A DNA stretch of 64,000 nucleotides, taken from contig JARWMV010000237.1 in NCBI GenBank assembly GCA_030998015.1, positions 1,550,001 through 1,614,000 of the forward strand. Direction: 5' to 3'. This document shows positions 40,493 through 50,144 of this stretch, in pieces. Made by a program: the position numbers and the translations under genes. This DNA comes from Ceratorhiza oryzae-sativae. Its lineage: Eukaryota > Basidiomycota > Agaricomycetes > Cantharellales > Ceratobasidiaceae. Numbering within the stretch: position 1 is the first letter of the stretch; every line of letters begins with the position of its first letter. The notes below the pieces were generated by a model, which saw only the letters and a list, made by a program, of their open reading frames with translations, had not been told where the DNA came from and ran no database searches.

Positions 40493-42736
40493 CTGCTTCT
40501 GATTGGCATGGGAAAAAGTGGACCATTTTTGTGAGCCAGTCCACCACTGTGAATATGGCATCAAAGCCTTCCAAGAGTGGTAGCCCTGTGATAAGGTCAT
40601 ATGTTGTTTCCTCTCATGGTTTCTCCAGTGTCAGTATGGGTTTAACAGGCCTGGGGGAACTTGGTTGCTGTGTTTGTTCTGGATGCATGATTCACAGTGT
40701 ATGACATATTAATTGACCAACTTTTTCATAGATGACCATATGTATTTACAGTTTAGCAGTTCATATGTCCTGCATTGCCCTGGATGACCTGCTGCTGGGT
40801 TGACATGGTGGCTTTCAATTACCATGCTACAGAGCTCTTTGTTGTGTGGAACATATATTCAGCCCTTATGGTGTAATAGCCCTTCATCCCATTCCCAGTC
40901 CTTGACCTTTGCATTGTTGTCTAGGGCCTTCAGCACCTTTGTTAGGCATTTGTCTCCTGGGATTGCATCTTGAATTAATTGTTCAAGGTCATGATCAAGT
41001 GTGATTGCTTGTAGCCATGACAATTTTAACTCCAAAATTGATTTTGTGCATGCAGAGCTTGGCTCTCACGCCCCTCTTTGGGGATATGTCTGGAAAGCCT
41101 TGAAAGTATACCTGCTCTGCCATTTTTGGCCCCTTTGATGTATAGGATTTTGAATTTGAACCTGGACAGGAATTCATGCCATCTTGTGACCCAGCCATTC
41201 AGTGTGCCTGTTTGTTTTCCAGTATTCCAGGTTTTTGTGGTTGCAAATAATGTTTACCAGGTGTTCAGCCACCTCCAGCAGGTGTTGCCAGTGTTTGAGG
41301 GCTTTTATGATAGCCAGCATTTCATTGTTGTATATATTGTAGTTTCTTCCTGAAGGAACCATGGCATTGGATAGTAACTAATTGGGTGAAGCATGCCATC
41401 TTCCCCATATTGTAACAGTACTGCACCAGTGGCATATCCTGAGGCATCTGTTTCCAGAATGAATGGTTTGCTAGGATCCAGCTGAATCAAGAGGGGGGCC
41501 TCCTTCAGATTCTGCTTCAACAGGTTTGATGCCTTGTCTCTCTCTTCAGTCCATTCCCATTTGGCATCCTTTTTCACCAATTCATTCAGGCATTTCATGA
41601 TTTTTGAAAAGTCTTTAATGAAGTGCCTTAACCAATTTGCAAAAGCTAACCCTTCTAGGACTTCAGTTGGGTTTGTAGGTGTTGACCAATCAACAGCCTT
41701 CTCTACTTTGGCTGGATCAACCTTTATTCCTTGGAGTGTGACAACTATTCCCAGGTAATCCACTGCTGTTATGTCAAATATACATATATTTTTGCTCCTT
41801 GCAGGTTTCAACAATATCATTTATGCAGGGAAGGGGATACACATTGGAGACTGTCATTTTGTTCAGCCAGCAGTAGTCAATGCACATCCATAGTTTCCCA
41901 CTTTTCTTTTTGACAAAGATTACTGGTGATGCCATGGGTGACCTTGAGGGCCTAATATGTCCAGCTTTTAGTTGTCAGTCCAGTGTTTTATGCAGCTCTG
42001 TGTCTTCCTTAACCCCTATGCTGTATATGGGTCTGTGCCTTGGTTTAGTGTCAGGTTTTGAGTCTATTTCCATGTCCCATTTTCTATGTGGTGGTAATGG
42101 TTGAACATTATCCTCCTCAGCAAGTATTTTCTCAAATTCCTTATACTTTCCCAGGAGTGAATCAAGAGCATCCAGCTGGAGCTCCTTCAGTTTGTTGGCC
42201 TGCACATGTAGTGGCTGGGTAATGAAATGTTTCAAATATATTGGCATATTGAATTTCATGTCCTTTGCATCCCAATCAATGTCCAGGTTGTGGAATTTGA
42301 GTCATGACATGCCCAGGACTAGGTCATTTTTGCCAACATTCACAAGATAAGCACTGAGGATCTCCTGGTGCTCCTGAATACATAATTCAAAGGTGCAGTA
42401 ATGGGTCACAGACCCAGAGTCAATTTCTCTCCTGTGAATGATGCACAGCCTTTTTGGAGTTTTTAAGGTGATGGTTGGGATCCTGTATTGTGTGACTAAA
42501 TCTTCATGTATAAATACAGATGTGGCTCCTGAATCAACCATGGCCCATCCATTGAACTTTTTCATATTATATGCAGATTTACAATTGGGGGTAGTGTGCA
42601 GCAGGAATGCATGGAAGAAAAATTGCAATTGTGATTGGTTTTCCTAACAATGTACATTCCATTTCCTTATTCTTGTTTTCAAGCTGCACATTTTCCAATA
42701 CTGCAACCATAACCACCCCCCTGGCACAGTTTGAGC

Positions 42737-44124
42737 TCATTCTTTTACTGACTCCTTGTCAGTGGTTTCAACATCCTCCACCACTGCTTCATACCCAGAC
42801 ATTTTTGCTGAGGGGCATTTAGTGGCAATATGTCTGTGTTCTCCACAATTGTACCAGGTATTTGTCCCTTTTCCTTTCCCTGCACTGGCTAAATTCATTG
42901 CATCTGGGTCTTTGGCCTTGGCAGCTGCTGGAGGGTGGTTGTCCCTTTTGATATCCTTGAAAGATTCTTGGACATTGGAACTGCTGCTGCCATAGTGCAC
43001 AGTTGGGACCATGAATCCCTTGGCATTGGGGCCAATGGCCACAATTTGGCCCTTGACAGCCTTCCCATCCTTGATTTTGTAAATATGCTCCCCACTCTTG
43101 AATTTCTCTTTAGGTGGGTTGCTCAGGGTAGTATGACTGCTTTTGCTTTGGGACATGTTGCTGGTACTAGCCTTATTCCCCCCATGGGATGCCTGTTTGC
43201 TACCAAATGAAATAAGATGGCAGTTGATTTCAAGGGCTTGCTGGGTCAGCTGGGCAAAGGTTTTAGTCCAAGGGTTGTAATTCTGTGCCACCATCCTATC
43301 TGTCACATCTGAGGATAGACTATCATAAAATTGGTCATGCATGGCAGCATTGTTGTAGTTGAGACCTGTAGAGTAAAGGTTGAAAAGTGCAAGATATCCT
43401 GAACCATTTTGGATTGTTTAAGTTTCTACCACTTGTTGTGGTTGTTCTCAGTGCAATTCAAGTCTCTATAGTATGTGGTAAATTCTTGCCAAAACAGGTT
43501 GGCATCACACAACCATGGGACTGTTGATCTGGGGTTCAGGATTTCAAATTGTTCATATGAGTTGACCCATTCTGCTGTTGACCCTTCTAAATAGGATGTA
43601 ATAAATGCAACCACCTGATTGGCTGAATGCCCACTCATATTGGTATTGATGTATCAGGCACATGTTATTCTAAATGAAATTGCATCTTCCCACTTAGTGC
43701 CATCAAATTTCTGGGGGGTGGCCATTTTCACCTCCATAGTTGACCCACTTGTGGTGGTGGCAGTGGAAAGAGGTTGGGTTGTGGTGGAGGAAGGCTGGGC
43801 TGGGGCCATTCTTTGCCCACCTGTAGAGGTATTGACTTGTGCTTCTATATGCATAATGGTTGATTGGAGTATGGCTAACATGCCAACTAGGTTATTGACA
43901 TTGGTGGCTAGCCCAGCCACATTGGTGTCAATCTTGGCTTGGTTTGTTGTGAGCTTTGCTCCAAGTGAATCTGCATGCATCTTGCTGTTGTGCTCAACAT
44001 CTCCTATGTCATTTTGAAGGTTATTGGTTTGTTCACAAAGTTTGTCCATGGACTGGAGTATGTAGATCACTTTCTCCCCATCAGACATGTTTGCCCACAC
44101 AGGTGTTTGGGTTTGGGATGCCAT
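42737..44124 (-). pseudogene. Element E4 gag
   Basis: Starts MASQTQTPVWANMSDGEK at 44,124 with a coiled-coil-like region (LCEQTNNLQNDIGDVEHN). After a frame break near 43,650 the capsid-like part continues (FITSYLEGSTAEWVN) and the C-terminal frame 43,342-42,737 ends with the zinc-knuckle region WYNCGEHRHIATKC, in which the first Cys of CCHC is Tyr. Confidence 0.8.
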
Positions 44125-44147
44125 TTCAGGGCATTCTCAGATAAATT

Positions 44148-45075
44148 TTAAAAACAACAGAGGCAATAGGGAAGTACAGGGAAACAAGGGTTGTTGTAAT
44201 ACCACAGAGTATCTGATCTGCACATGAGTTTATAAAATTCAAAGTTTTCAATTCCACCAAATCTCAACCAAGTATTGTCCAGGTCCCAACTCTTAAGATC
44301 CTGGCAGCAACACAGTACCTCAACCCTTTTTAGTTTAATTGGGTCCTGAAGGAGAGCCTCCTTGGGGAAAATTGATTTGGGCTGTTTGAAGGGGTGCCTC
44401 TTCCTGAATTGGTGAACCTGAGCCACTTAAGAAGGTGGGGTGAGGGAGGTCTGAAGGGGTCAAGAAAATGGGAAATGCATACTTGTGGGTTGCTGTTGTT
44501 TCACAAACCAGCTGTTGCAGCTCAAGGTGGTTGTGGAGGAGGGAAAGGTAATCCTCCTGGTGTTTGTGCAGTCTCTTGACTAGATATGTGCAGTGGGTCT
44601 TGGCTTTATGAAGTTTCTCATGGGTTTCTTTGTACTTGTTTTGGTAGTGGCAATACCTTTCTTGGAAGTTTTCAATCATATCTAACAAGTGACAGAGAAG
44701 TTGCTGACTGAGGTTCTCCAGCTTAGAGCTGGTGACAGGGGATGGTGTAGTAGTGTAAAAATTTGTCCTTCTTAGGACAGTAGGGGCAGCATGCTGGAAA
44801 GGTGGCTTTGTTTAGCTGTGGCAGATTCTGCACTCAGGGGCACCTGGCTCTGTCATAAAGGCTTGCTGGGCTCATCTGGCTTTCTGGGGGTGGACTTTGA
44901 CAGTTTTTATGTGACTAAAGTTGATGTGCCCAGCCTCCTCAAGTATATCCTTGACTTTGTTGAGTGTGAAGCAATGGATGGATAGATGTCTGAACCAGCC
45001 ACAAAGGGGGCAGTGCTGATCTGCTGTAAAGGGTTGTGCCACTGGGGCCCTGAATTCTGTCAGAGATGTACTCAA
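44148..45075 (-). pseudogene. Element E4 ORF0: cysteine-rich frame upstream of gag
   Basis: Not recognised. The minus strand from 45,075 reads MSTSLTEFRAPVAQPFTADQ, then CPLCGWFRHLSIHCFTLNKV. After a stop and frame change come PGAPECRICHS and a CCPYCP-like segment. A coiled-coil-like part follows (44,688 down: MLDMIENFQERYCHYQNKYK), and a C-terminal domain that aligns by eye with those of E3 and P (PKEALLQDPIKLKRVEVL). It lies between the 5' LTR and gag, as in P and E3. Confidence 0.6.
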
Positions 45076-45220
45076 GCAAGGTCAAGATAGGACAAGAAGA
45101 ATAGATCCTTTCCCAAGTCTATTGCAATAGGAAGGTGACCTCCATTGCTCAACTACTTAAGGGCAATGAGCAACCCCACCTCTTGTCAACAGAAGAGATT
45201 AGAGGACCAAAGCTTGTTAC

Positions 45221-45673
45221 TGTCACAGTGACAAGTTGGGTGATGGTGTGGACACCTTAGGTCACAGAGGCAGAGCCCCAGGAATGACTTGGTGGTGATG
45301 ACAAAGGAGGTAGGGACAACAACAACATGTCACAAGACAGTGAGCAGAGAGAGAACAAGACTTGTATTGACAAGGAGGTCAAGTTCATGAGGAGGCCTTG
45401 TCAAACTTGACCTGGTTTATATACAATCTTCAAGCCACATCAAAACAAACACAACTATACTATGAGTCATATTGCTAAGCAATAGAAGCTGCTGCAGAGC
45501 TGCAGAATTTCACATCAAAGTTGAAATATATCCTGGTAAGCAGTCTAGAACATTCTATGAGTTGCATGATACAGTTGTCCCATAAAAGGAAAGTGTGTTT
45601 TGAAAATGTTCCTAAAAATTGTAATAATTTGAGAAAATATCATGTGGGGAATATATGCATGTCAGGTCATGAC
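45221..45673 (-). repeat. Solo LTR, family B
   Basis: A family B LTR in the leader of E4. It starts TGTCACAGTGAC and ends GGTCATGAC, having lost the final A. TGTTA lies at 45,215-45,219 and 45,674-45,678 and is a likely TSD if a 1-nt shift at the left end is allowed. The TATA/hairpin unit is present. Confidence 0.75.
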
Positions 45674-45866
45674 TGTTATGATGTGTGATGGACCCAACCT
45701 TGATATCAGTATGCAGGGGTTTCACAGAGGCATGTATAGGGCAACAATGTCTCATAACTGCAGATGGGTGGAGTAGGATTGGGGAAGGCAATGGGAGATT
45801 ATCTTAGGGCAACACCAAAGGTGTTCCAGATGTATCCCAGATGATACTGAGACTTACAATTGACAA

Positions 45867-45877
45867 GAACTTGACCT
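45867..45877 (-). promoter_or_regulatory. Putative self-primer binding site of E4
   Basis: AGGTCAAGTTC on the minus strand, 2 nt inside the 5' LTR end. It is fully complementary to GAACTTGACCT located about 30 nt downstream of the TATA box in E4's own LTR. It does not begin with TGG, so it does not fit a tRNA 3' CCA end. Confidence 0.65.
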
Positions 45878-45879
45878 GA

Positions 45880-46249
45880 TGTCAATGACAACAAGTCAGG
45901 TGATGAACAAAACAGAAATGAAGAGAATAAAAGAACTTGTATTTGACAGAGGTCAAGTTCTTGAGGAGTCTTCTGTGAACTTGACCTGGTATATATACAT
46001 CTCATGAGCCACATTGTAATAAACATGTCCATACAGTGAGTCAAATCTGATAGGGGATCAAAGCTGCTGCAGAGCTGCAGAATTTCACATCAGAGTTGAA
46101 ATACACCTCAGTCAGCAGTCTGGAACATTCTGTGGGTCACATGATACAGATATACCATAAAAGGCAAATATGTTTTGAAAATGATCTCATAAAATATAAT
46201 AAATCAAGAAAATATTGTAGAGTGAATGTATGCATGACAATTTGTGGCA
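45880..46249 (-). repeat. 5' LTR of element E4
   Basis: A 370-bp LTR TGTCAATGAC...AATTTGTGGCA, pairing with 37,062-37,562. It includes the conserved hairpin arms AGGTCAAGTTC and GAACTTGACCT at about 45,951-45,987. Confidence 0.82.
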
Positions 46250-46756
46250 GCCATGAGTAACAAGTATATGTAACAAGTAGCTGTCATGAGCCTAATTAAA
46301 GGTACAATGGGTGTGAGTTCTGTTCCTGGTTCTACTGTTGCAATTGCAGATGGCTTCCTTATATGAGACATCTATTGGTGTACATCCATCATATAGTCCT
46401 ATGAGTTGTACAGTGCAGGAGTATCTCTGAGGTGCTCACCTCCCTTACATATTGGTCTTGCAGATCTCACATGCTATGGCCAGGCTACCTGGTCTATGTT
46501 GGGACTTACCAGGCCTAGTGACACAGACTGACAAACTTGCATATGGCAGTCACTATGGGAGTATGTGTAGAGTGCTAACTGTACAGGCTAATGACAGAGC
46601 TGAGCTCAACATAGTCAGAGCAGTGCTCAATGATGTCTCTGGCTTGCTTGTGCAAAGCATATAAGACATGAGGGAAGAGAGGAAAGGAGAGATGATATTC
46701 AACAGCCTAGGAGGCCCTCCTTATATACATTTTGGAGATGACAAATACAGGGTCTA

Positions 46757-46873
46757 CATGCTGCTGCACAGTTGCTGCAGACTGCTGCACAGTTACTGCA
46801 GACTGTGCACACAGTGACTATGGACTGCTGCACAGTTGCTGCAGGCTGAGCATTGCAGTAACTGTGGGCTACG
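46757..46873. repeat. Imperfect tandem repeat within LTR-F
   Basis: Four or five imperfect units of about 20-30 bp based on CTGCTGCACAGTTGCTGCAG occur in a row. No function assigned. Confidence 0.65.
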
Positions 46874-47100
46874 CTTGGACTGCATACTCTGAGGACTGCG
46901 TGGACTCCACGGCTGCATTCTGCAGCTTGCTGCAGTGGGAACGAGTACAAGCAAGACCATTATTCAACTATTTTGAGTGGGTATATGCATAGTCAGAAAA
47001 ATAGGGAAAAGTATAGGAATATTACTACAGGGTTGTGTGATGACACTTGACTACTTAAGCTGGTAGTTTCCTACATATTCTCCACATACATCACAGGGCT

Positions 47101-47986
47101 AATACAGGGAAATCTTGGGGTGTGTGGTTTCTGTAGAATTTCCACTTGCTGTTTATGATAATTTCAAAAATTGGGTAATAATCTTTGCCTGAAAAGAATA
47201 GGCTAATGTCCTTAAAATCCAAACACCCTTTCTCAAATTCATCCCAGTAAAGTACAGGGATTTCCTTCAACTTAGTTTGGTCCTGGCAGAGTGGTTCTGG
47301 GTAATATTGCCTCAAGGTGTTGTTGTGCAACAGCCTTGATTTCTGGTTCAGGCACAGGAGACAGCACACCACTAAGTTGGTGGTTAAAGGGGAAGGTGAG
47401 GGAGCTAAGGAGTGGGTGTACTGTTGGCCAATAGACTGCTGGTATAGGTGGCTTAGTCTATTGAATTGGTGTAGTAGTTCAGTGTATTCTTCTTCTTTCT
47501 TTCAGATCATGCCAGTAAGGTAGTTGCCAATGTCTTTGGTGATTGGTTTTTCTGCCTTGAGGTTTTCTGCCCTGTCTTGGTAGTAGCAGGTGTTGTCCTC
47601 AGTGCATTGGGCTCAATAGCACAAATGTGAAATGAGGTTGTGATCAAGGGGGTCAGCCAGTTTTAGAGATCAGAGCAATGACAGAGGCAATATCTCTATA
47701 TAAAGGCATGCTCCTTTGGGCAGTAGGGACAGTGGGCAGGGATGGTGGCTTGGTTGGGGCAGTGACAGATGCAGCACTCAGGAGCACCAGGAGGAGATAT
47801 GAACTGTTGTTGGGCACAGCTGACTTTTTGGGGTTTGACTTTGGTGATGACAACACAGCTAAAGTTGATATGCCTGTTGTTCTCAAGGATGTTGTTGATG
47901 GAGTTAAGGGTGAAGCTGTGGATGGACAGGTGGCCTAACCAACTGCAGAGGGGGCAGCAATATTCTTTGCTAAAGGTTGTAGCCAC
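47101..47986 (-). pseudogene. Element E3 ORF0: cysteine-rich frame upstream of gag
   Basis: The clearest N-terminal copy. From 47,986 the minus strand reads MATTFSKEYCCPLCSWLGHL and onward without interruption to PGAPECCICHCPNQATIPAH and CPYCPKEHAFI, giving three clusters of paired cysteines that look zinc-binding. After stops, the C-terminal part NNTLRQYYPEPLCQDQTKLK and KGCLDFKDISLFFSGKDYYP (47,330-47,100) follows. Its function is unknown; it occurs only between the 5' LTR and gag of these elements. Confidence 0.62.
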
Positions 47987-48335
47987 AATTGGCAGCTAGA
48001 GAAATGTGTTCTGCTGCAGCATACTTGTCCCAGGTGACAGGAAATGTATCCCACATTACAGAAGATAGGAAAGTGACCTCTGTTACCCAACTACTTAAGG
48101 GCAAACAGTAACCCCACCTCTTGCTGATGGAAGAGATTAGAGAACTGAAGCTTGTTCTGGTGCACAAGAGGCTCAATTTGTTGACAAGCTGCTGTTACAG
48201 TGCTTCAATTGGGATAGAGCTTTGTGGAGGCAAAGATAGGGCAACAATTACTTGTAACTGTGGATAGGTGCAGTGGGATTGTGGAAGGCAATGAGGTGTG
48301 AGCTTCAGGCAACACTGGCAGTGTTTGGGACAGTG

Positions 48336-49635
48336 TGTTATGGATTACTAACATTTTCTATTATTTTAGTCTGCTCTGCCAACCCCAAGCAATGCCTCTG
48401 GAATTTTCCTGAAATTAAATGAATTTGTATGCATCTGAATTTGTACTATTTTTGTTCCATTGAATATGAAAAAATCTCCTCTTTCCAATGCATATTTAAT
48501 TGTGATTTTATATTAAGAACTCAGAGAGATATAGAATTTGCAATATTTCTGCTTACCAGGAGATATTGATTACAACATTGCTCCACTCATATCTCAGCAA
48601 CTGCTTATGCTATCAATGCGATCATATGCTCTATCAATAGCTAATCTTTTGCAGTATCTGCTGCCGAAAGATCATTGCAATCCACCAGATCCTTGCACCA
48701 GAATGGTCTGAAGATCATTAGAATCTTACTGTACCATCAATCAAGATCTAATGACTCCAGTCAGTCAGGAGAGCCTTCCAAATTGATCCAGAAGCTTCTC
48801 TGACTCACTTTATGACTCACTGACATGTAGCCTCTGTTCATTACATGTATATTCTATGATAATATGATCTACAAGCCAACAGCAGGTCTCAGATGCATCA
48901 ATACCTTCAATCCACACCCTGTCTTTACTCTCTTATCCTATACTGGGCTAGGGTACCCCAAGTATAGCAGTACCCTCTTTTGATGATCACACTGGCATGC
49001 ATGTATCTATTTGGCTCTGGAATGCCCTCCTCAGCATATAAAGGACCTCCTCTGAGGCCCTTCCAGACCACCCCACTCTTACTCAACCCAGACTGGTTAC
49101 TGGTTTCTTTTCTCTTTCTCTTTCTCTAGTCTGTGTGTGATTTCTTATATAACTAGTACTGAGGAATAAAGTACCATATTAGTTATATATTGTCTGATTC
49201 ATTGTATCTTATATACAGAGATATATAAGGATACAATATTGCCTGATTGAGCATGACATTAAGTACCAGCTATTAGAGGAAATCTAAGGACCTATGGCTG
49301 AGTAAGTATATGCATTAGGCAGCCTACCATCTATCCTATAAGCTATCACTTATGTCTAGTATTAAGATTAGTATCAGTTAGTCCAAGCAACTAGGGCTGA
49401 ACTGCATTTAAGATATTTAAGGGAACCTGACCATAGTAGTCTTGCTCTTTATACATATATATTAGTCAGTTTACATTGTGAAAGATTAAGACTACCTTGA
49501 GTGTTATTTGATTGCATCACAACTACTTTGAGCCTTCTTACTCTAGTCTAAGAAGTATTAAGTATGATTAGTGTATACTAACATATCTACATTTGCTTAA
49601 GCTCTAGATATCCAAGTGTACTCTGACCTGTAACA
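48336..49635 (+). repeat. Solo LTR, family A, copy 3
   Basis: 1,300 bp, TGTTATGGATTAC...GACCTGTAACA, with perfect TSD CAGTG (48,331-48,335 and 49,636-49,640), inserted in the E3 leader. Compared with copy 1, its CG dinucleotides have become TG or CA (48,660-48,710). Confidence 0.92.
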
Positions 49636-49678
49636 CAGTGGGGGCAGGGGTTCAGGTGATACTGAACCTACAAGGCCT

Positions 49679-49689
49679 GAACTTGACCT
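49679..49689 (-). promoter_or_regulatory. Putative self-primer binding site of E3
   Basis: AGGTCAAGTTC on the minus strand, 2 nt from the 5' LTR. Same sequence and spacing as in E4; near-complementary to AAACTTGACCC in the E3 LTR. Confidence 0.6.
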
Positions 49690-49691
49690 AG

Positions 49692-50144
49692 TGTCAGTGG
49701 TGACAAGTCAAGTGACAGCATGGGCACCTTTGGTCACAGGAGCAGAGTTTGTGGGGACTTAGGGACAATGATGAGGAGGGTAAGGGCAATGGCAACATGT
49801 CACAACACTGTGATCAGAAGGAGAACAAGACTTGTATTGACAATGGGGTCAAGTTTGTGAGGAGGCCTTGTTGAACTTGACCTGGTTTATATACATTCTT
49901 CAAGCCACATCAGAACAAACACAACTATACTGTAAGTCACATTGCTAAGGGATAGAAGCTGCTATGGAGCTGCAGAATTTCACATCAAAGTTGAAATACA
50001 TCTTGGTAAGCAGTCTGGAACATTCTGTGAGTCACATGATACATTTTTCCCATAAAAGGAAAGTGTGTTTTGAAAATGTTCTTAAAAATGTAAAAAACTT
50101 TAGAAAATATTATATGATGAATATATGCATGTCAGGTCATGACA
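49692..50144 (-). repeat. 5' LTR of element E3 (family B)
   Basis: 453-bp LTR TGTCAGTGGTGAC...GGTCATGACA, followed directly by the CTATG TSD and the continuation of element P's integrase. Confidence 0.88.

Larger units (their letters stand above)
37563..42640 (-). pseudogene. Element E4 pol, with RT core deletion
   Basis: On the minus strand: protease with WAMVDSGATSVFIHEDLV (aspartate present; 42,628-42,302), RT start with MCIDYCWLN and PLPCIND (about 41,890-41,820), then an abrupt join to the RT end VDYLGIVVTLQGIKVDPAKV (41,780 down). About 400 bp encoding the palm and the Y-x-D-D motif are missing. RNase H (SKPFILETDASGYATGA, about 41,480-41,360), integrase parts (40,740-40,498 and 39,186-38,611) and a decayed chromodomain region follow. 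Solo LTRs C and A interrupt it. Confidence 0.82.
37062..46249 (-). mobile_element. Ty3/gypsy chromodomain element E4 (diverged subfamily)
   Basis: LTRs at 37,062-37,562 and 45,880-46,249 are about 370 bp once the MITE is removed, shorter than those of O, P and E3, and the proteins are clearly diverged. Flanks GCTGT and GCCAT differ by two transitions, a plausible decayed TSD. E4 lies inside LTR-F. It carries solo LTRs C (37,880), A (39,187) and B (45,221) and a MITE in its 3' LTR. The RT core is deleted. Confidence 0.8.
36986..47095. mobile_element. LTR-F solo LTR split by element E4
   Basis: Starts TGTTAAATATACATG and ends CACATACATCACA, with TSD GGGCT (36,981-36,985 and 47,096-47,100). Its own DNA is 36,986-37,061 plus 46,250-47,095, about 920 bp. 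The joined host flank GGCAATGGGCTAATACAGG matches element P's uninterrupted version (GGCAATGGGCTAGTACAGG at about 53,888). No coding region is seen. Confidence 0.78.
31075..50144 (-). mobile_element. Ty3/gypsy chromodomain element E3
   Basis: E3 is bounded by family B LTRs (31,075-32,055 and 49,692-50,144) and the perfect TSD CTATG (31,070-31,074 and 50,145-50,149). Minus-strand order from the 5' end is LTR, primer site, leader, ORF0 (47,986-47,101), gag (36,934-35,574), pol (to about 32,060), LTR. Between ORF0 and gag sits LTR-F with element E4. The leader carries a solo LTR-A. E3 keeps a YMDD reverse-transcriptase motif but has stops and frame changes elsewhere. Confidence 0.88.

Noticed and set aside
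31075..50144. Reading the three pol/gag sets as tandem independent elements
   Set aside because: The CTATG duplication with an exactly continuous integrase frame across it shows nesting rather than tandem order.
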